Assembly: GCA_032622095.1 (NCBI GenBank)
Contig: CP136063.1
Coordinates: 207,005,934 to 207,069,933, forward strand
Source: Siphonodentalium dalli
Taxonomy: Eukaryota; Mollusca; Scaphopoda; Gadilida; Siphonodentaliidae
Direction: 5' to 3'
Length of the DNA: 64,000 nucleotides
Below, in pieces: positions 36,027 to 49,274 of the stretch. Positions within the stretch are counted from its first letter, which is position 1, and each line of letters begins with the position of its first letter. The translations under genes and the position numbers were made by a program. The notes beneath the pieces were generated by a model. It made no database searches. It saw only the letters and a program-made list of their open reading frames with translations, and was not told the origin of the DNA.

Positions 36027-36080
36027 ACACCTTCTGGGGACCTCATTCTGCTTACACCTCAAGGCTTGAGCTCTGATACA
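36027..36080. mobile_element. Fragment of the multi-palindrome MITE (central part)
   Basis: CTTCTGGGGACCTCATTCTG and CTTACACCTCA match the reverse complement of the central part of 37982-38232. Confidence 0.75.
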
Positions 36081-36313
36081 GCTCTTATTTGACAAAATGT
36101 TGTTTTTGACAGTCGCTTATTTACCTACTTTGGGTCAGACATTTGGACGGAAATTAGTTGGAACGTTTCCAATCTTAGGGGCGTGTCAGGTTGGACATTG
36201 ACAACACTTGAAAAGCTTAAGGCCAGTTCAGATGCTATGTTTTAACAACTTTCAAGAACAAATCCGGTAAGTACTGGTTCATCACCCCCGGTGCGGAACG
36301 GCTAATCAATTAC

Positions 36314-36317
<4 letters not shown>

Positions 36318-36344
<27 letters not shown>
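36318..36344 (+). repeat. (A)27 homopolymer
   Basis: An uninterrupted run of 27 A, possibly the tail of an unidentified retroposed sequence; the flank to the left was not recognised. Confidence 0.95.
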
Positions 36345-36607
36345 CCCATGCCTGACTTTTCATGTATATGTATTTAGACATCTTAGTCCATTAAAATATG
36401 TGTCCACATAGACAACATTTGTACATAATTTATTTTAATCATAATTTGTGCATGTCATACCTGTGTCTAAACTATAAGTCAAAGATCGATACTTAGAATT
36501 AAACCCAGCAATCTTATCTATCAAATAACATTTGGACATTCAAGAAACTCATGCATGCGATTTTGACACAAGAACACTTCTATTCATACGTGTTCACACC
36601 AGAACAT

Positions 36608-36880
36608 TGTGAGAAAGAACCAGTAAACACAATTATGGAAGCTACCGAATGAGTCAATATTATCACATTTCGATATGTTCCACGACAGAATATTCGAAAA
36701 ATCACATTTCAAAATTAGCGTTTATCGGTGTTAACGGTGAAAATTAAAGGGCATATAGTGTGGTGTATTGGTGATGCTTGTATATGAAATTCATTGTCGA
36801 ATGCCATTAATATTTATGTTTTATTCGCCTCATAACTGGAAACAATATCTTTGCAGAAAGTTAACTTATTTGGTTATCAA
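36608..36880 (+). repeat. Dispersed repeat family, copy 2
   Basis: Homologous to 28018-28318; it lacks the GGGCAGCTGTCGACTTCTG-type segment present there. Confidence 0.85.
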
Positions 36881-37384
36881 CTGGATGAAAATGAGAGAAA
36901 ATGACATAAACAAATAATAATGGATATAACTTTAACTCACACAAGCCGAATCAACAACGTCCGATGACACGTCCCTCTGCTGGTGAGTACGGAATCGAAA
37001 TAATAATTGATGGATTTCGCCGTTGACATTAGTTATTGTCCGGACTGAACCAGGGTTTATAATCACGTTATCAAGACAGTGCTACAGGTCAGACCAATTG
37101 GACAGTCAGTTCCAATTATAGTACGCCCGGTGGGTTTTAAGTTGGATGATATCATCATGATCGGGTTTTCGGCCGAATACCCTCGCCGCAGAATTATTTA
37201 CATTATGACTGCGTGCTGCCAATTTGCATATGCAATTTATGAGGATAGCTACTTCGAGCAAGACCATTCTCTCTACTCCCACCCCAGCTGAGTGTTCCAC
37301 GTCATGTTAATCACTATACATGTAACTGTTCGTTCAGCCTGTTGTCCCGAAAACCAGTACATTTTCTGCTTATAATAGATAAAA

Positions 37385-37690
37385 TAGTAGATAATCTGCT
37401 TTGAATCGTCTCATTTTGAGTCTATAATGTGATGAAAATGAGAACATTGTATTCACATTATCGCCTCATACTGAGGCGATTCTAAGCAGCTTATATGCGG
37501 ACAATGACACAAGTAAGCAACTCCCGACTTTTCAAGTGTACGCTCTTTAACAGGTGTTTTCACTGTGGCCAGTGCTAAAAATAAGAAATAACGGGTAAGA
37601 GTCCATTATGGGCCTATTCTAGAATCGTTATTTTAGGGCGTATGTGCGTATTTGCGCGGGGATATGTTGGTTCATTTTCCTCACATTCGG
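37385..37690 (-). repeat. Dispersed inverted-repeat family, copy 2
   Basis: Reverse-complement match to 7790-8140. An internal inverted repeat at about 37391-37484 pairs AGATAATCTGCTTTGAATCG with CGATTCTAAGCAGCTTAT. Confidence 0.8.
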
Positions 37691-37981
37691 AGTACAAAGA
37701 TATATGCACGATGTACACTTTAAGATATAGGCCGTAAATGTGAATGTAAAATAGCGACAGCAGAGTTGCCAGTAATATACCGTGAAATGAACAATACAGC
37801 CAGTTTCATATACGGTAGGTTCAACGGTTATCCGCGAAATAAACGGTACACTGTATTTCCCTATACCGTAGATTTAACAGTTATACCGCAAAAAAGTTAT
37901 GTTCCACCGACACATAAATGTGCAAAGATCTGCTCTCGCAGAAATTTGAATCTCATTTCCATAATAAATATGATGAGTGCC

Positions 37982-38232
37982 AGTCTTGAAATAGTGTGTC
38001 TGTCATTTGCAGAATGAGGTTCCCAGAGGGTGAATTTAGTGATGATACCCAGCATAGCGGGCTAGCATCACCAAATTCACCCTCTGGGAACCTCATTCTG
38101 CTGAGGTGTAAGCAGAATGAGGTCCCCAGAGGGTGAATTTGGTGATGCTAGCCCGCTATTCGGGGTAGCATCACTAAATTCACCCTCTGGGGACCTCATT
38201 CTACAAATGACAGGAACGCTATTTCAAGGCTC
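37982..38232. mobile_element. Multi-palindrome MITE, complete copy
   Basis: Outer inverted termini (CTTGAAATAG-GTGTCTGTCATTTG and its complement) enclose four alternating-orientation copies of a ~36-bp block (GCAGAATGAGG-CCCAGAGGGTGAATTT: forward, reverse, forward, reverse). This makes two adjacent hairpins whose arms can also cross-pair. Fragments occur at 30339 and 36027. No target duplication was resolved and there is no coding capacity. Confidence 0.85.
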
Positions 38233-39889
38233 GGATGAGTGTCTGCAACGCGGGGTTCACGATGGCATAGGCTAAATTGGTCAATGGCAATTTTTTTTAA
38301 ATGGCCAAAAATAATGTTGAAAAATAAATGTGTTTTATTTACATACAATGTTTAAAAATAAATGTTTTGAAATAATCAACGGCCAATTTAAAGTAACGGC
38401 TTACAACAAACAGAGTTGACGCCCCATTATGGTGAATCAAACGATTCCTGGCATTGTATCTCACGCTCCGATCCATGCCAAGAAGTCTTCTACCCAAATC
38501 CATCATACTGGCATTCCGGGTATTGGATGCTGGTTACGTATCCTATATTCGGGTAGCTATATATGTCGACGTCGGAACGTGAAAGCTATTTGAATATTAA
38601 TGCAAACACAATATTTAATTACATACATTGAATAGGCATAGAATTGAAGCTCGTTTTATAGATCGTGTTTGTTTGCCTTTGTATATTTGTTATTATGTTT
38701 TTATGAATTTTATGTCTTTATGTTACGCATTATGATTAAAAACATGACGGAATGACAAAAACGATAACGTAACCGGAATGCATTTTGAGCTGAGTACCAG
38801 CATAACTTGACATAAATTATAGATTAGGTAAATTGCCGCAGAGTAATCTTATCAGTTATATCCATTGTTGCACATACATTTATACAGGAACATTCAATCA
38901 CAGACCAATACAAGATGCATAGCGAGTTACTCACGATTACAAAATAACAGTATATTATACCGCACAAGTCGGTATACGGTATGTACTGTATATTATGCAA
39001 TATAATACTTTGGAAAAACATCAATATTTTACAGTGTGTCTACATATGCAATCAACGTTTTTCTTTTGTTGCGTTGATGGATGTATAATATTTTAAGTTT
39101 TGGCTGAACAATACTGTATAATGTCGCGAATTATACCAAGTACATGTCTGCTGTTCGGCCACATACAATTGTATCCGAGCATTAATGCAGCACAAACGAC
39201 ACAACATATATCGTAACTACACCCCGGAACATCAATTTCAACATATGGGAAAGAATTATTTCAAATCTGTTTGTTGTTAAAAATCATAATTTCCATTAGT
39301 GGAGCATCCAGTTCGAACGATTGGATGACTTTTTTTTGGCCGAATTTGCCTATACAAAGAAATCTTGAAGGCGCGAACAAATAATTTAAGGCCGCTCAAG
39401 TCTAGATCGACTTGAACATAAACAGAATGAAACTGCCGAGGAGGAACAGCCAACATTAAAATATAAATTGGAAAATACAAATTAGATACTATTTGAATTG
39501 GACATAAATCCGCCTGATCCATTGACGATCTGTATTTATGTCGCGAATTTAACAATTTAATTTGAAGTTTCTCTATTCATTGAATGATGCTCACCATCTG
39601 ATGTAAAACATCTGATTATTACATATGAAGCCAGTTATCACCCCATGAATGTTATCTTGGCAACAATTTGGAGATAAATTTTTGATAAATGTTTGGTATC
39701 TTTCATAAAACATGCGACAACAAAGCGACCATATTATTCAGTGTAACGAACACTGTCCATTCACTGAGAAAGGATCGATAACCGCGGACACATCGTAAGC
39801 ACAACGTATGTAAATTCGTACCCGGGACAATCGAAGGCCGCAAATGTTAACTCTTCGCCGTTGCCATTTACATCTCTATAGAGAAATAG
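38233..39889. other. No gene recognised
   Basis: AT-rich spacer with only short frames. Confidence 0.4.
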
Positions 39890-40035
39890 ACAATAGTTAA
39901 CTGTCATCAGCGACGAACGAAGTTTCTCCTCTCGTGAGATGCGGAGGATTATTTTTCACGAGGCGAGTGAAAAATAATCCTCGCATCTCACGAGAGGAGA
40001 AACTTCGTTCGTCGCTGATGACAGTTAACTATTGT
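39890..40035. repeat. 146-bp near-perfect hairpin
   Basis: Arms of about 69 nt from ACAATAGTTAACTGTCATCA through GGATTATTTTTCAC pair with their complement. There is a single one-base bulge (GATGCGGAGG / CCTCGCATC) and a loop of GAGGCGA. Confidence 0.97.
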
Positions 40036-40794
40036 GTTTATTATATTTTCCACAACAGTTTGTCACGACACAACTCTAATAAAATGCATTGAGGAGATGT
40101 TTCCGATTCTGAATATAGACCTAAATGTTAACATAACAACCAAAATAAGGTAAATAGATAACGTCATTCATTCATGATTTTTTACTATTGCCGCGCGCGC
40201 AATAGTATTTTACCCCATATCAGGAAAGTGGCGTCATTTCATTGATGATTTCTCCTATTGCCACCAACTTCAAAGGGGATTGTTTCGGACGGATTTTTCA
40301 AACAAACAAAATTTATTGATTAAATTAGTAACTGTTCAGAATGCATTGTGTTGATAAACCTTCGGAGATCTATGAGATGTCACTGCTCACTGTCATTTGG
40401 AATATGAACGAATATCCGCGGAACTTGAAGTTGAACTGCTTGAAGATTACGTAACTCGGAACGTGCTCGCGACTCGCGAGGTTGGGATAAATAGTCCGTC
40501 ATCGCTGGGAGTAGGATAAACCTCTGGGAGTAGGATAACATCGTGGCGCTTCCGGGAGTGGGGATACGATTATTATTTTGGCAGAAAAAGTTACTGAAAA
40601 TATAATAAATACAAGCAACCAATACATGTGACTAATGCGTTCTCAGGACTTGTCCAATCAGAATTGAGAAAAATGAGAGGCATGTTGACTGTGATTAGTG
40701 TATTGGTTTATCTGATATCTCAGTAGTACCGGGGCCGATACGGTACCCCTACACCCAAACCGGTGCCGATACTTCCGAAATCCAAAATATCATG
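40036..40794. other. No gene recognised
   Basis: Contains a small palindrome near 40183 (ACTATTGC-CGCGCGC-GCAATAGT). Otherwise no supported feature. Confidence 0.4.
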
Positions 40795-41898
40795 AACATT
40801 GACTTGTCGCGCCTACGCTAGTGGGTTCTGAAATGGCGAGTAAACTTTAATCCAGGCAAAACTAAAGCAGTGTATTTTACTCGATCATCAAACAATATCG
40901 TACCTGTTCTTGAATTTGTTCGGGAAATATTGGAATTTCATGAGTCGCACAAGCACCTGGGTGTTGAATTCACTTCTGACTATTCGTGGAACAAACATAT
41001 CACCACCATAAGTAATAAAGTATCATCAAGATTGTCCCAACTGCGGAAGCTTAAATTCATTTTGTCTAGACGCACACTCCAAACACTATATATGTCATTC
41101 ATACAACCTCTAATGGAATACGCCAGCCCAGTTTGGGGCTGTGCACCGGACACCACATTGAAGAATCTAGATGACCTCCAATATGACGCTGCCCGAAAAG
41201 TCACTGGGTGTACTCGTTCGACACCAAGAGAGCGTCTTCTTTGTGACTTGGGGTGGCAAACACTGTCAACCCGAAGACATTCGAAAAAAATGATCACTTT
41301 CCAAAACATTGTACTCCATAAAGCCCCGAAATATCTTATTGATTTATTACCACCAAAAGTCGCAGACAAATCTGATCACAATCTAAGATATGGATCGAAT
41401 TTTGAACCGTTCAGTGCAAAGCCATCATTCAAAAAGACTTTTTTCCCACCCAGCGTCAATGAATGGAACAAGCTAGACCCTGGCACAAGGTCGCAATCTG
41501 TTGTTGACCCCTTAAAAATATATATATCAAGCAAACCCCCTCAGCCCCCGAATTACTATCTGGTTGGGAACCGGAACCTGAATGTTGCTCATTGCAAAAT
41601 CAGATGTGGTTGTAGCGACTTAATGTGGGATAAATACAGTAACCATATATCAGAGCACTACAATTGCGAATGTGGAAATACCATTGAAGATACCTACCAC
41701 TATCTCTTCGAATGTCCGCTCTATTCCAACCATCGTACTGGGTTGTCCAATAGTCTCAGGCGTCACGGCCCTGTGACGTTGGAGAATCTGGTAATGGGAA
41801 ATCTCAGCCTGAGCCTCGTCGCAAACGAACAAATTGTTATTGCCGTCCAGAGATACATCTCCAAATCAAAACGCTTCAATTGTACCGACTCATTGTAA
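40795..41898 (+). pseudogene. RT C-terminal fragment of element D
   Basis: Translation starts within the RT connection region (KWRVNFNPGKTKAVYFTRS at ~40840; one in-frame TAG near 40822). It runs open for 342 codons: HKHLGVEFTSDYSWNKHI, SRLSQLRKLKF, PLMEYASPVWG, LQYDAARKVTG, and the C-terminal zinc-like NCECGNTIEDTYHYLFEC (CxC...H...C). It stops at 41898. There is no catalytic YADD motif and no endonuclease, as expected after 5' truncation during insertion. The open part is similar in order and motifs to the end of element C. Confidence 0.93.
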
Positions 41899-42150
41899 AC
41901 AAAGTTCTATAAACACATGCATGCAGGTGTGATATTTTCGTGGTGTTAGCTTCTCCTACCTTCCCCTCATCAACTCCTCTATCAGATTTCACTCTCCTTG
42001 TTTCATCCTATATATATGTTACTCTCATTGAAGCTTTAATGTTGTATTATATTGCCGCATCATTTCATTATTGTCAAATTGTGAGGAGCGGGGCAAATCC
42101 CTGTCTGTCATACCTTAGCATGTATTGGCAATAAAATATGTTTAACTAAT
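40795..42150 (+). mobile_element. Non-LTR retrotransposon D, 5'-truncated copy
   Basis: Only the 3' third is present: the end of the RT palm/thumb to the C-terminus, plus a 3' UTR ending AATAAAATATGTTTAAC near 42140. Its 3' end resembles that of element C, so the two probably share a family or 3' recognition sequence. Confidence 0.85.
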
Positions 42151-43656
42151 AAAATGAACCCCAGGACTTAATTCATCCCAATATTGTGAATGTTCTTCCG
42201 AAATATGTCCCACAACTGTTACAATGTTAAAATGAAACATGGCCGCATTTTATTCAGACAAGGCAAGCCAGTTTGATGAAACATGCAGAGAGAACTGTTT
42301 TTTAAATGTATACAATTGTATACATACCTTTTTGTGCTAACGCTGAATGTCCATGTCCAAACAGGCCACAATAAGTGGACAAGTTTACTACATTTCAGTA
42401 ATAACGTCTAGATAAGTTTCGGTTGTTTGGAACTAGTGGAGAACTGTCTTTTTATTTTTGTTTTTTCCACGTTTACTAACCATTGGATCAATTGATTTGC
42501 AATTAGTTGGGTCCTGCCCATTCATATCCCTAAAAAAAATCGATTTTACAAAACAAAGTATAAAATTCACCAAAAATCGCCATTGAGATTCTAGTCATAT
42601 TTCAAAAAGAAATGGGCAGAACTGGACGATGTGAGGCATACAATTACCAATGGGTATGCCACCCCAAATAGAACAAACATTATCACTTTGGTTCAAAAAT
42701 GACAAATGGGCAAATATAGAAAGTGGTAGATATCACCCCAGGGTGAATTGAATACAAGTTGTGATTAATAATGTTGGCTACTATGTCGTCTATGAGTTCA
42801 ATATACTTACATTTATGGTGCGCATACATTAATCGTGACTATTGTAATCACTGGCATTACCAGAAATATTCAATATACCGAACAGTATTCTCTGTCTGCC
42901 GAGAAGGTGACTCACTTTGTTATTACACATGTTAGTTAATCAACGGACAATTACGTGTTATATTATAGTGGTCCTTATGAGCCATGACACATTTATTTTA
43001 AAGAATGCAATATGGAATTTTGTCGAATTCTTCTTTTTGGGAATCTGGCATGTTTTTGAAAGGAAATTGCAACAATTTGAACAGGCTATGTGGCTAACAT
43101 GTGGCTACTCTGACCCACTAGCATTAATAAAAAGTGGGTATCAAGATGGCAGCCTGTTACAACAAATCATTGTATTGTGCTCTTTACTTTTATGACACTT
43201 TCAAGTTGTGTTATGTGATACTTTTTTTGGACTAAAGTGTCCCTACTACACATGAGGCAATGAAGACAATTATTCCTCGCACCATCAGATAACAATATTT
43301 TTAGTATAGTTGTATAATTTGTATTCTGCACACTGAGACCACTATTTTTGAACAGGCCTTCTATACATGCTCATTTCTCTTGACGAATTGCATCTTTAAA
43401 AAAAAAACATCCTAAATGGAACAGACTCAATGGTGTTAATATAAAATGCAAGGCATATAGAACGACCCCCGCATAATAGTAAGAAGACGGGCAATGCGAA
43501 GGATCGTGCAAATAGTCATGAAATTATATGCATATATATTAGACCAATACGCATCTCAGCGACGCAAATGCTTGATTAATCGACGTGTAGATAGTTTTGG
43601 ATGCGAGTATACATAGACTTCGATAATTACACATGCCTTAATATTACCTAATTTCG
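42151..43656. other. No gene recognised; may include 5' UTR of element E near 43440
   Basis: AT-rich spacer. A 92-codon frame at 42917-43195 is unrecognised. The exact 5' end of element E could not be fixed. Confidence 0.4.
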
Positions 43657-44403
43657 ATGCATCAACAACAAACATCGTCCGTAACGACAAACAACAGCTG
43701 TCCACCATCGGAGTTCAAGATACGCAAATACATCGCGTCTAGAAGGATCTTCCCTAGAAGCAAATACAACATAAAACCCATCATTGTAGCTGACAGCAAA
43801 GGAAAGCATCTAAAATCAAGATCACTCCACAGGTTTGACATCAACAACCTGGAATGGTATAACATGGGAGGAAGAAGGTCGGAGGAGGGTACAATCTGGT
43901 TAAAAAATCACATAGGAAACCTCATCTCTGTGAATAAACCTGTGTGGTTCTACCTCTGGCATGGAACATGTGACCTCACCCAACGGAACGGAAAATTTAT
44001 TTCTCTACGATCTAAAAATGATGACGCCGTAGAAAAGGCTGTTAGTGAGTATAAGAAAGCAGTATAAATAATCACCAACCAAGGCTGCAAAGTTATCTTA
44101 CTTGAAACACCAGTGTATTCAATCGAATCCTACAACCGCTACCAGAAATATCATAATCCATCTGTATTCCGTGAACAAGATGCCATCCTAGAGAAACAAG
44201 TTTATAGTCAGAATGGACACATCAGACAAATAAACAAACTACTCGACGTGCACTCACCATCTTTCATCCCAGACCTCAGTGAAAGAGAAAAAGTGCGGAG
44301 AGGAGGGAAACTCCAATTGAAGAAGACCTTTAACTTCACCTTCTACAAGGACGGTATTCACCCAGACATCATCTTGGGGAAATATTGGCTCGGGAAAGTA
44401 TAA
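43657..44403 (+). pseudogene. ORF1 of element E: SGNH-hydrolase-like protein
   Basis: Reads as one frame with a single internal TAA at 44065-44067. Signature blocks: IIVADSKGKHLKS (~residues 42-54) for the Ser-containing first block, WHGTCDLTQ (~104-112) for the Gly/Asn-type block, and DGIHPD near the C-terminus for the Asp-His block. Esterase-type ORF1 proteins are known in CR1-like non-LTR elements; their proposed role is in membrane or RNP handling, and enzymatic activity here is inferred. ORF2 starts 20 nt after the stop at 44401-44403. The N-terminal ~35 residues are Ser/Thr/Asn-rich. Family assignment is by motif only. Confidence 0.8.
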
Positions 44404-44423
44404 GAAAGAATTGAGGCAGACTG

Positions 44424-44747
44424 TTGGTAAAGGTAAGTGATTTAGTGCTATCTCCTGTTTCCCATTTACCGAGCGAGGGTTATTCAGGCTCAACTGGTGA
44501 GAAACATTTATACACTAAATACTCACTTAACCCCATCATGTCCCCAATATTCTTATCACTGATCTTCCTATTACCAGCAATAAATGAGTCCACGCAACAA
44601 AAGAGCTGGGAAACACAACAAATTCTGGCATGCATGATAAAAGGACACCGAAATGTAGCAAACAGGTTGACCATTGCATACAACAGCGGTGCAGATAAAA
44701 ACATGGCCAACACAACATCATTTCTACTGATCCTACTACTAGCTGGC
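44424..44747 (+). pseudogene. ORF2 of element E, N-terminal segment before the insertion
   Basis: About 108 codons with two hydrophobic runs (SPIFLSLIFLLPA ~38-51; SFLLILLLAG at the end). The last codons, Ala-Gly, are followed by copia LTR sequence. The uninterrupted frame resumes at 49791 with DIECNPGP, so the insertion split a canonical 2A motif (GDIECNPGP). The apparent frame end at 44765 lies inside the LTR. A hydrophobic helix directly before a 2A motif matches elements A and C. Confidence 0.85.
44743..44747 (+). repeat. copia target-site duplication, left copy
   Basis: CTGGC, identical to 49786-49790, directly flanks the LTRs. Confidence 0.93.
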
Positions 44748-44844
44748 TGTTTAATTCACTCATAGGTGATTAGAAGACTCCAGCACCTGTGGAGTATGAT
44801 AACATAATAAGTACATAATAATAATAACATAGTCATACATAACA
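44748..44844 (-). repeat. copia 3' LTR
   Basis: 97 bp. On the element's strand it starts TGTTATGTATGACTATG and ends GTGAATTAAACA. It differs from the other LTR only by one extra ATA in the ATAATA microsatellite. A purine-leaning stretch (AAAGACTCGGGAATG on minus) abuts it as a possible polypurine tract. Confidence 0.95.
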
Positions 44845-44989
44845 CATTCCCGAGTCTTTGTTTAACATAAATATTGCTGGGTAATTCATCCAACCATAAT
44901 AATTGTAATATACGTAAATTGTCAACACAGTCCATTCACATATTCTCAACTATTTGACACAGTCCATTCATTGTTCAGTCCATTTTCAC

Positions 44990-47900
44990 TCACTGCCGCG
45001 AGGAAACGTTCAGTCCATTTCCACTCACTGCCGCTATTAGTGGATGAAAGTCTGCTCCAGCTTTCGTTAGACAGTCCGAAATCTGTCTACTCGTCTTGAT
45101 CCACTGTACACGGATATCTCCCATGATCACACTTTGTTTGATACTTGCCAAGTCCAAACGTAATCTCTTTTCCGAAACTAACTTTGTTGAATGATTGTTT
45201 TGAAATAGCGACTTATTGTCAGTGAAGCACGTTATGGGAACACACCGATCGTTGAATGGAAGCATCTCCTACAGAATACTTCTCAGGAAATACGCAGCAT
45301 CAACCCATTCCACGAGTGCTAACGCTTCTGCAGCCAGGGTACTCTTTACTACACGCTTTATCGTTTTGGCTGCCCATGAGATAGGAGCTTATTTGCCGTG
45401 TTCTCCTCGTAGAAAAATGATGTATCCACCCGCACTTGATACATGATCGGAGAGATTTGCGTATGATGTGTCGGTGTACAGAATGAAGTCAATATTGTCC
45501 AGGCTGTCCAAACATGGAAACACCATTTTATAAATGTTATTTCTTGCTTTTCGGACAACTTTGTTGATCTTTGACCGTAGCTTGTATTCATTGTCATCTG
45601 ATGATGTTGAGCTATCCAGCACATCAAAACTCAAGTCCGGTCTACTTTGTGTCGCTATCCATTGCAACTGTCCAATAACTTCCCTGTGTAAGTTACCGTG
45701 AGTTGAATGTCCAACTTGTGTCAGCTCGCCAATGTAGTCATGTTGATTTAGCACAATGGTGTTGTTTTCATTTTTAATGTTCAATCCTATGTATCGAAAG
45801 CTACTATCCATGACCTTGCCACATTGGCATTTATTGGTAATGGCATCGATAACATTACTCTTGAAAACCTCGGTTCCTCCCCAAAGGAAATCGTCCACGT
45901 GCATCATGAATATACCTTGTAATTGTTCATTCCGATGCCAACAAAACAGTGCTGGATCCAACTGTGACATGTGTACACTGTAGCAGTAGAAGTAATTCTT
46001 TCACACTCATGAACCAGTTCCGCGATGCATCAACTAGCCCATACACATTTCTTTAATCGCCATACCGAGTCTGGTGTCTCGTTTTCACAAGGTGGTTGAA
46101 TATAGACCTCTCTTTCAATGCTATTCCCTTGCAAGAAAGCAGCTTTTACGTCAATGGTGTGCAAGGAAAATTTACATCCAGCTGCAACTGCTAAAAACAA
46201 GCGCAAACATTCTTTGTGGACAGTTAGTGAATCTCGCTGCGCATCCTGCTCCTCTTCAAAACCGCTCACTACCAATCTTGCTTTCGTGCATGTTTTTCCA
46301 TCTACTTCATTCTCTGTGATAACCCATCTTGTTGTCACCAACTTCTGTCCAGAATAGGGCACCGACTCGTAAACAGAAAACGTCTTCCAGTTTTCGAGCT
46401 CTCGTTGCTTCGCATCTTTCACAGATGGATCATCATGTCTTGATTGTGGAATCATTATCACATTCACATCTTCAGTTGTCTCTTCTAAAATTCTCCATTC
46501 TTCGACCTCTTCGCCAAAGTCTATCCCATTTGGTTGATCTTTACCATCTTCTTTAACGTTAAGATACGCCCAATTTCTTCCTGTAGTTTTCCCGCCTCGA
46601 CTGATCACTTTTGCTTTTATCCATTCGTCTGTTCCTCTTGTACGGAATGTAATTCTATCCATAACTTCTGGAATGATTTTCATACTTCTCGCCGTCGTAT
46701 TTGACAAGCGACCCTTTCTCTATTACTGGTTGATGTAGCCTCGGTGTTTGCTGCAGACGTAACTTCTCTTTGGACATCTGGCAGATTATTTTTAACAACT
46801 GGCTGTATTTCATCGACAACTGGTGTTACTCTCTCAGGTTCCTTAATCCCAACATCAGAGTCATCACTTCCATATCCGTCTTGAGTACTAAATTGAGTAC
46901 TAGAGTTGCTGACATCAGATTCTGCACCAACACGAAATGTTTCTTGAAACTCTGTTCCACATCTGATGAGTCTGCATGGATGAACTCTCACATAGATACT
47001 GCCATGTCTGACAAAGACGATTTTCCCGTCTTGTCCGATCACAGATCCAGGACCCTTCCATCTGTGTTCGTCATCTCTTTTGTAGTACACCTTATCGCCC
47101 TGCTGAAAACCTACTCCTGAGCTCTGATTTTGTGTCGCAAAGCTCTCCTGATTCTCTCCGATGATTCTACCTGGATAAAGGCACGTCTACCCGAGTGTAA
47201 AGCATTCAAGTGATTTGAAAACCGTTCACTTATTGTTGTATTTTCCAGAGCTGGAGGTGTATCTGTCAGTACCGATGGCAGATTAGGATTGCAACCAAAT
47301 ACAAGTTGGTAAGGGCTCCACCCGAAGACCATGCTAAGTGAGTTCTTAGCATTGATTGCCCATACCAAGGCTAACACGAGGCTGATTTTCGGTTCATCTT
47401 CTAAATTCTGGCAACACAGTCATCAACTATAGCATGGTTGCGCTCACAAACACCGTTTTGCCATGGACTGTACGCAGCTGTATTAATAACCTCAATGTTC
47501 AAATTCTGGCACATGTCCCTGAATATCTCATTCGCAAATTCTCCGCCATTGTCTGCCAGAAACTTCTTTGGAGGTCCCATGCCACTTCCAATCCAAATTG
47601 TCATGATTTTATCGGCAATCACTTCTGGCGTTTTACATTTGATAACTGCTGCTAAACTGAATCTCGTTGCTACGTCGACCATGTGAAGAAAATATGTACC
47701 AGGTTTCCATTCCTTGAGATCAATTGCTACTACTTCATTAAATTCAGTAGCTAACGGTAGTGAAACTATTGGTCTCGCTGGAGTCATCAACGCACTTGAA
47801 ATGTTCATCTGTATAACCACCTGCATCTTTTAGAAGGGTTTTCAAACGATTTGCTGATGGGTGTGCGAATTGTTGATGCAACTTCTGAACAACTTTACTC

Positions 47901-49271
47901 TTATCGTCTCCATGTTGTGATGCAATGAGAGCTGATGCTGTTCCATTTACATCAACCTGCACCTGATCGATAGGCACACAGTAATGTCCAGACGATGTGC
48001 ACTGCAGCTTAATGGCCCTTCCAAAGATGGACGCACTGTCATTCTCCAGGTCCAGCTTAACTCTCGCATTCTTCGTCGCATTTTTGCTAAGAAGTAACGG
48101 AATGTCACTGTTCACTATGTCCGATTCGATTTTGCATTCCACCCCTGCAATGATGCATGGAATGGTGACTTTTTCTTCTGATTTTAGAACAGTCCCACCA
48201 CCAAATTTGAAGATGGTGTTACTTGGTGAATGCGTCACTTTCGTTCGAGAATCAGAGTCAAGTGAGTCTAAGTAACACCTCATCCACGCTTTTCCTGCTA
48301 CTGTAGATGTACAGGCACTGTCCAAAACTGCAGAGTTTACGGATTCGGTCATCAGCACTAATGTTTCGGATTCTGTATTTCCTGTGAATAAAACTGCTTT
48401 CTCAGCCGACTGCTTCTTCATATTTTCATAAGAATGCAGACACTGCCTGACGAGATGTCGAACTGAATCACAGCTCAGGCATCTAAGCGGTGTACCATCA
48501 GGTCCATTGGCGTTAACTGGTTTAGTAGGTTTACTAGCTGCTCCTCTCGAAAAACCACCTCTCGGAAAATATCCTCGATTGCTCGCACCACGATAACTGC
48601 CGCCTCTCGAAGCAAACCCACGATACGAATTGTATTGTTTTCCAGCATAATTCACATCTTCAGCAGTCATACATGAAGGTTCTATCTTAATGCCGACTGC
48701 GACATCTGTTCTTGTTGTTGCCTGCTGTCCGAAGAACTTCTTTAAAGAGGTACGCATTTGCTTAAACAGGGTGTTAGCAGAATTATAGTCAACACCTGTT
48801 AAGACTAATTGTCTGTCCTTCATCTCCAACGCAGAATACTCCCAACAATTTGAACGCCAAAACGTGTTCTCGCAACTCCAGTTCGAACTTTTTAGTCCGA
48901 TTGTACAACTTCTCGAACTCGGTCACATACTCATCAATTGGCATCGCACTTCCACGTTTGAATCGATCAAATTCGGTGTAGGCTTCATATGCTTCGCTTA
49001 GCTCGTCTTTCTTGAATATGTTATCCATTAATGTAATAAGTTTCTTAAAACCATCATCCACGTTCAAAGCTTCAACACCCAGTTCACTGAACACTTGATC
49101 TCTAATTGAGTTCTGACCCTCTTCAGGTAACGATAACGCAACAGCAACACCACTCTTTTTCTTCTCATTGCCTGTTAACGTGTCCCAAGCCTTAAGTTAT
49201 TCAACCCATCTGTTGTACGGTTTTTGAGCGCAAAAAACAGGAGGCACCTTACAGTTAACTGAAGATGCCAT
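44990..49271 (-). pseudogene. copia gag-pol
   Basis: The start ATG at 49271 opens a gag whose frame has an early TAA (codon 22). Gag continues with FDRFKRGSAMPIDEYVTEFE. A CCHC zinc knuckle (CLSCDSVRHLVRQC, ~48470) follows, then the protease site LDSACTSTV (~48320) and integrase with ~HH zinc ligands (KLHQQFAHP), catalytic AIDL, ADNGGEF and QNGVCERNH (~47740-47430). RT follows, with KARLVVSGF, DVKAAFLQG and the catalytic MHVDDFLWGG (~45900). RNase H has STLAAEALALVEW and TDNKSL...WIKTSRQISDCLTK, ending at TGA 44990. Frameshifts lie near 48830, 47800, 47400, 47125, 46700, 46045 and 45975, with stops near 45387 and 45264. The copy cannot make a full polyprotein. Confidence 0.95.
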
Positions 49272-49274
49272 GTT

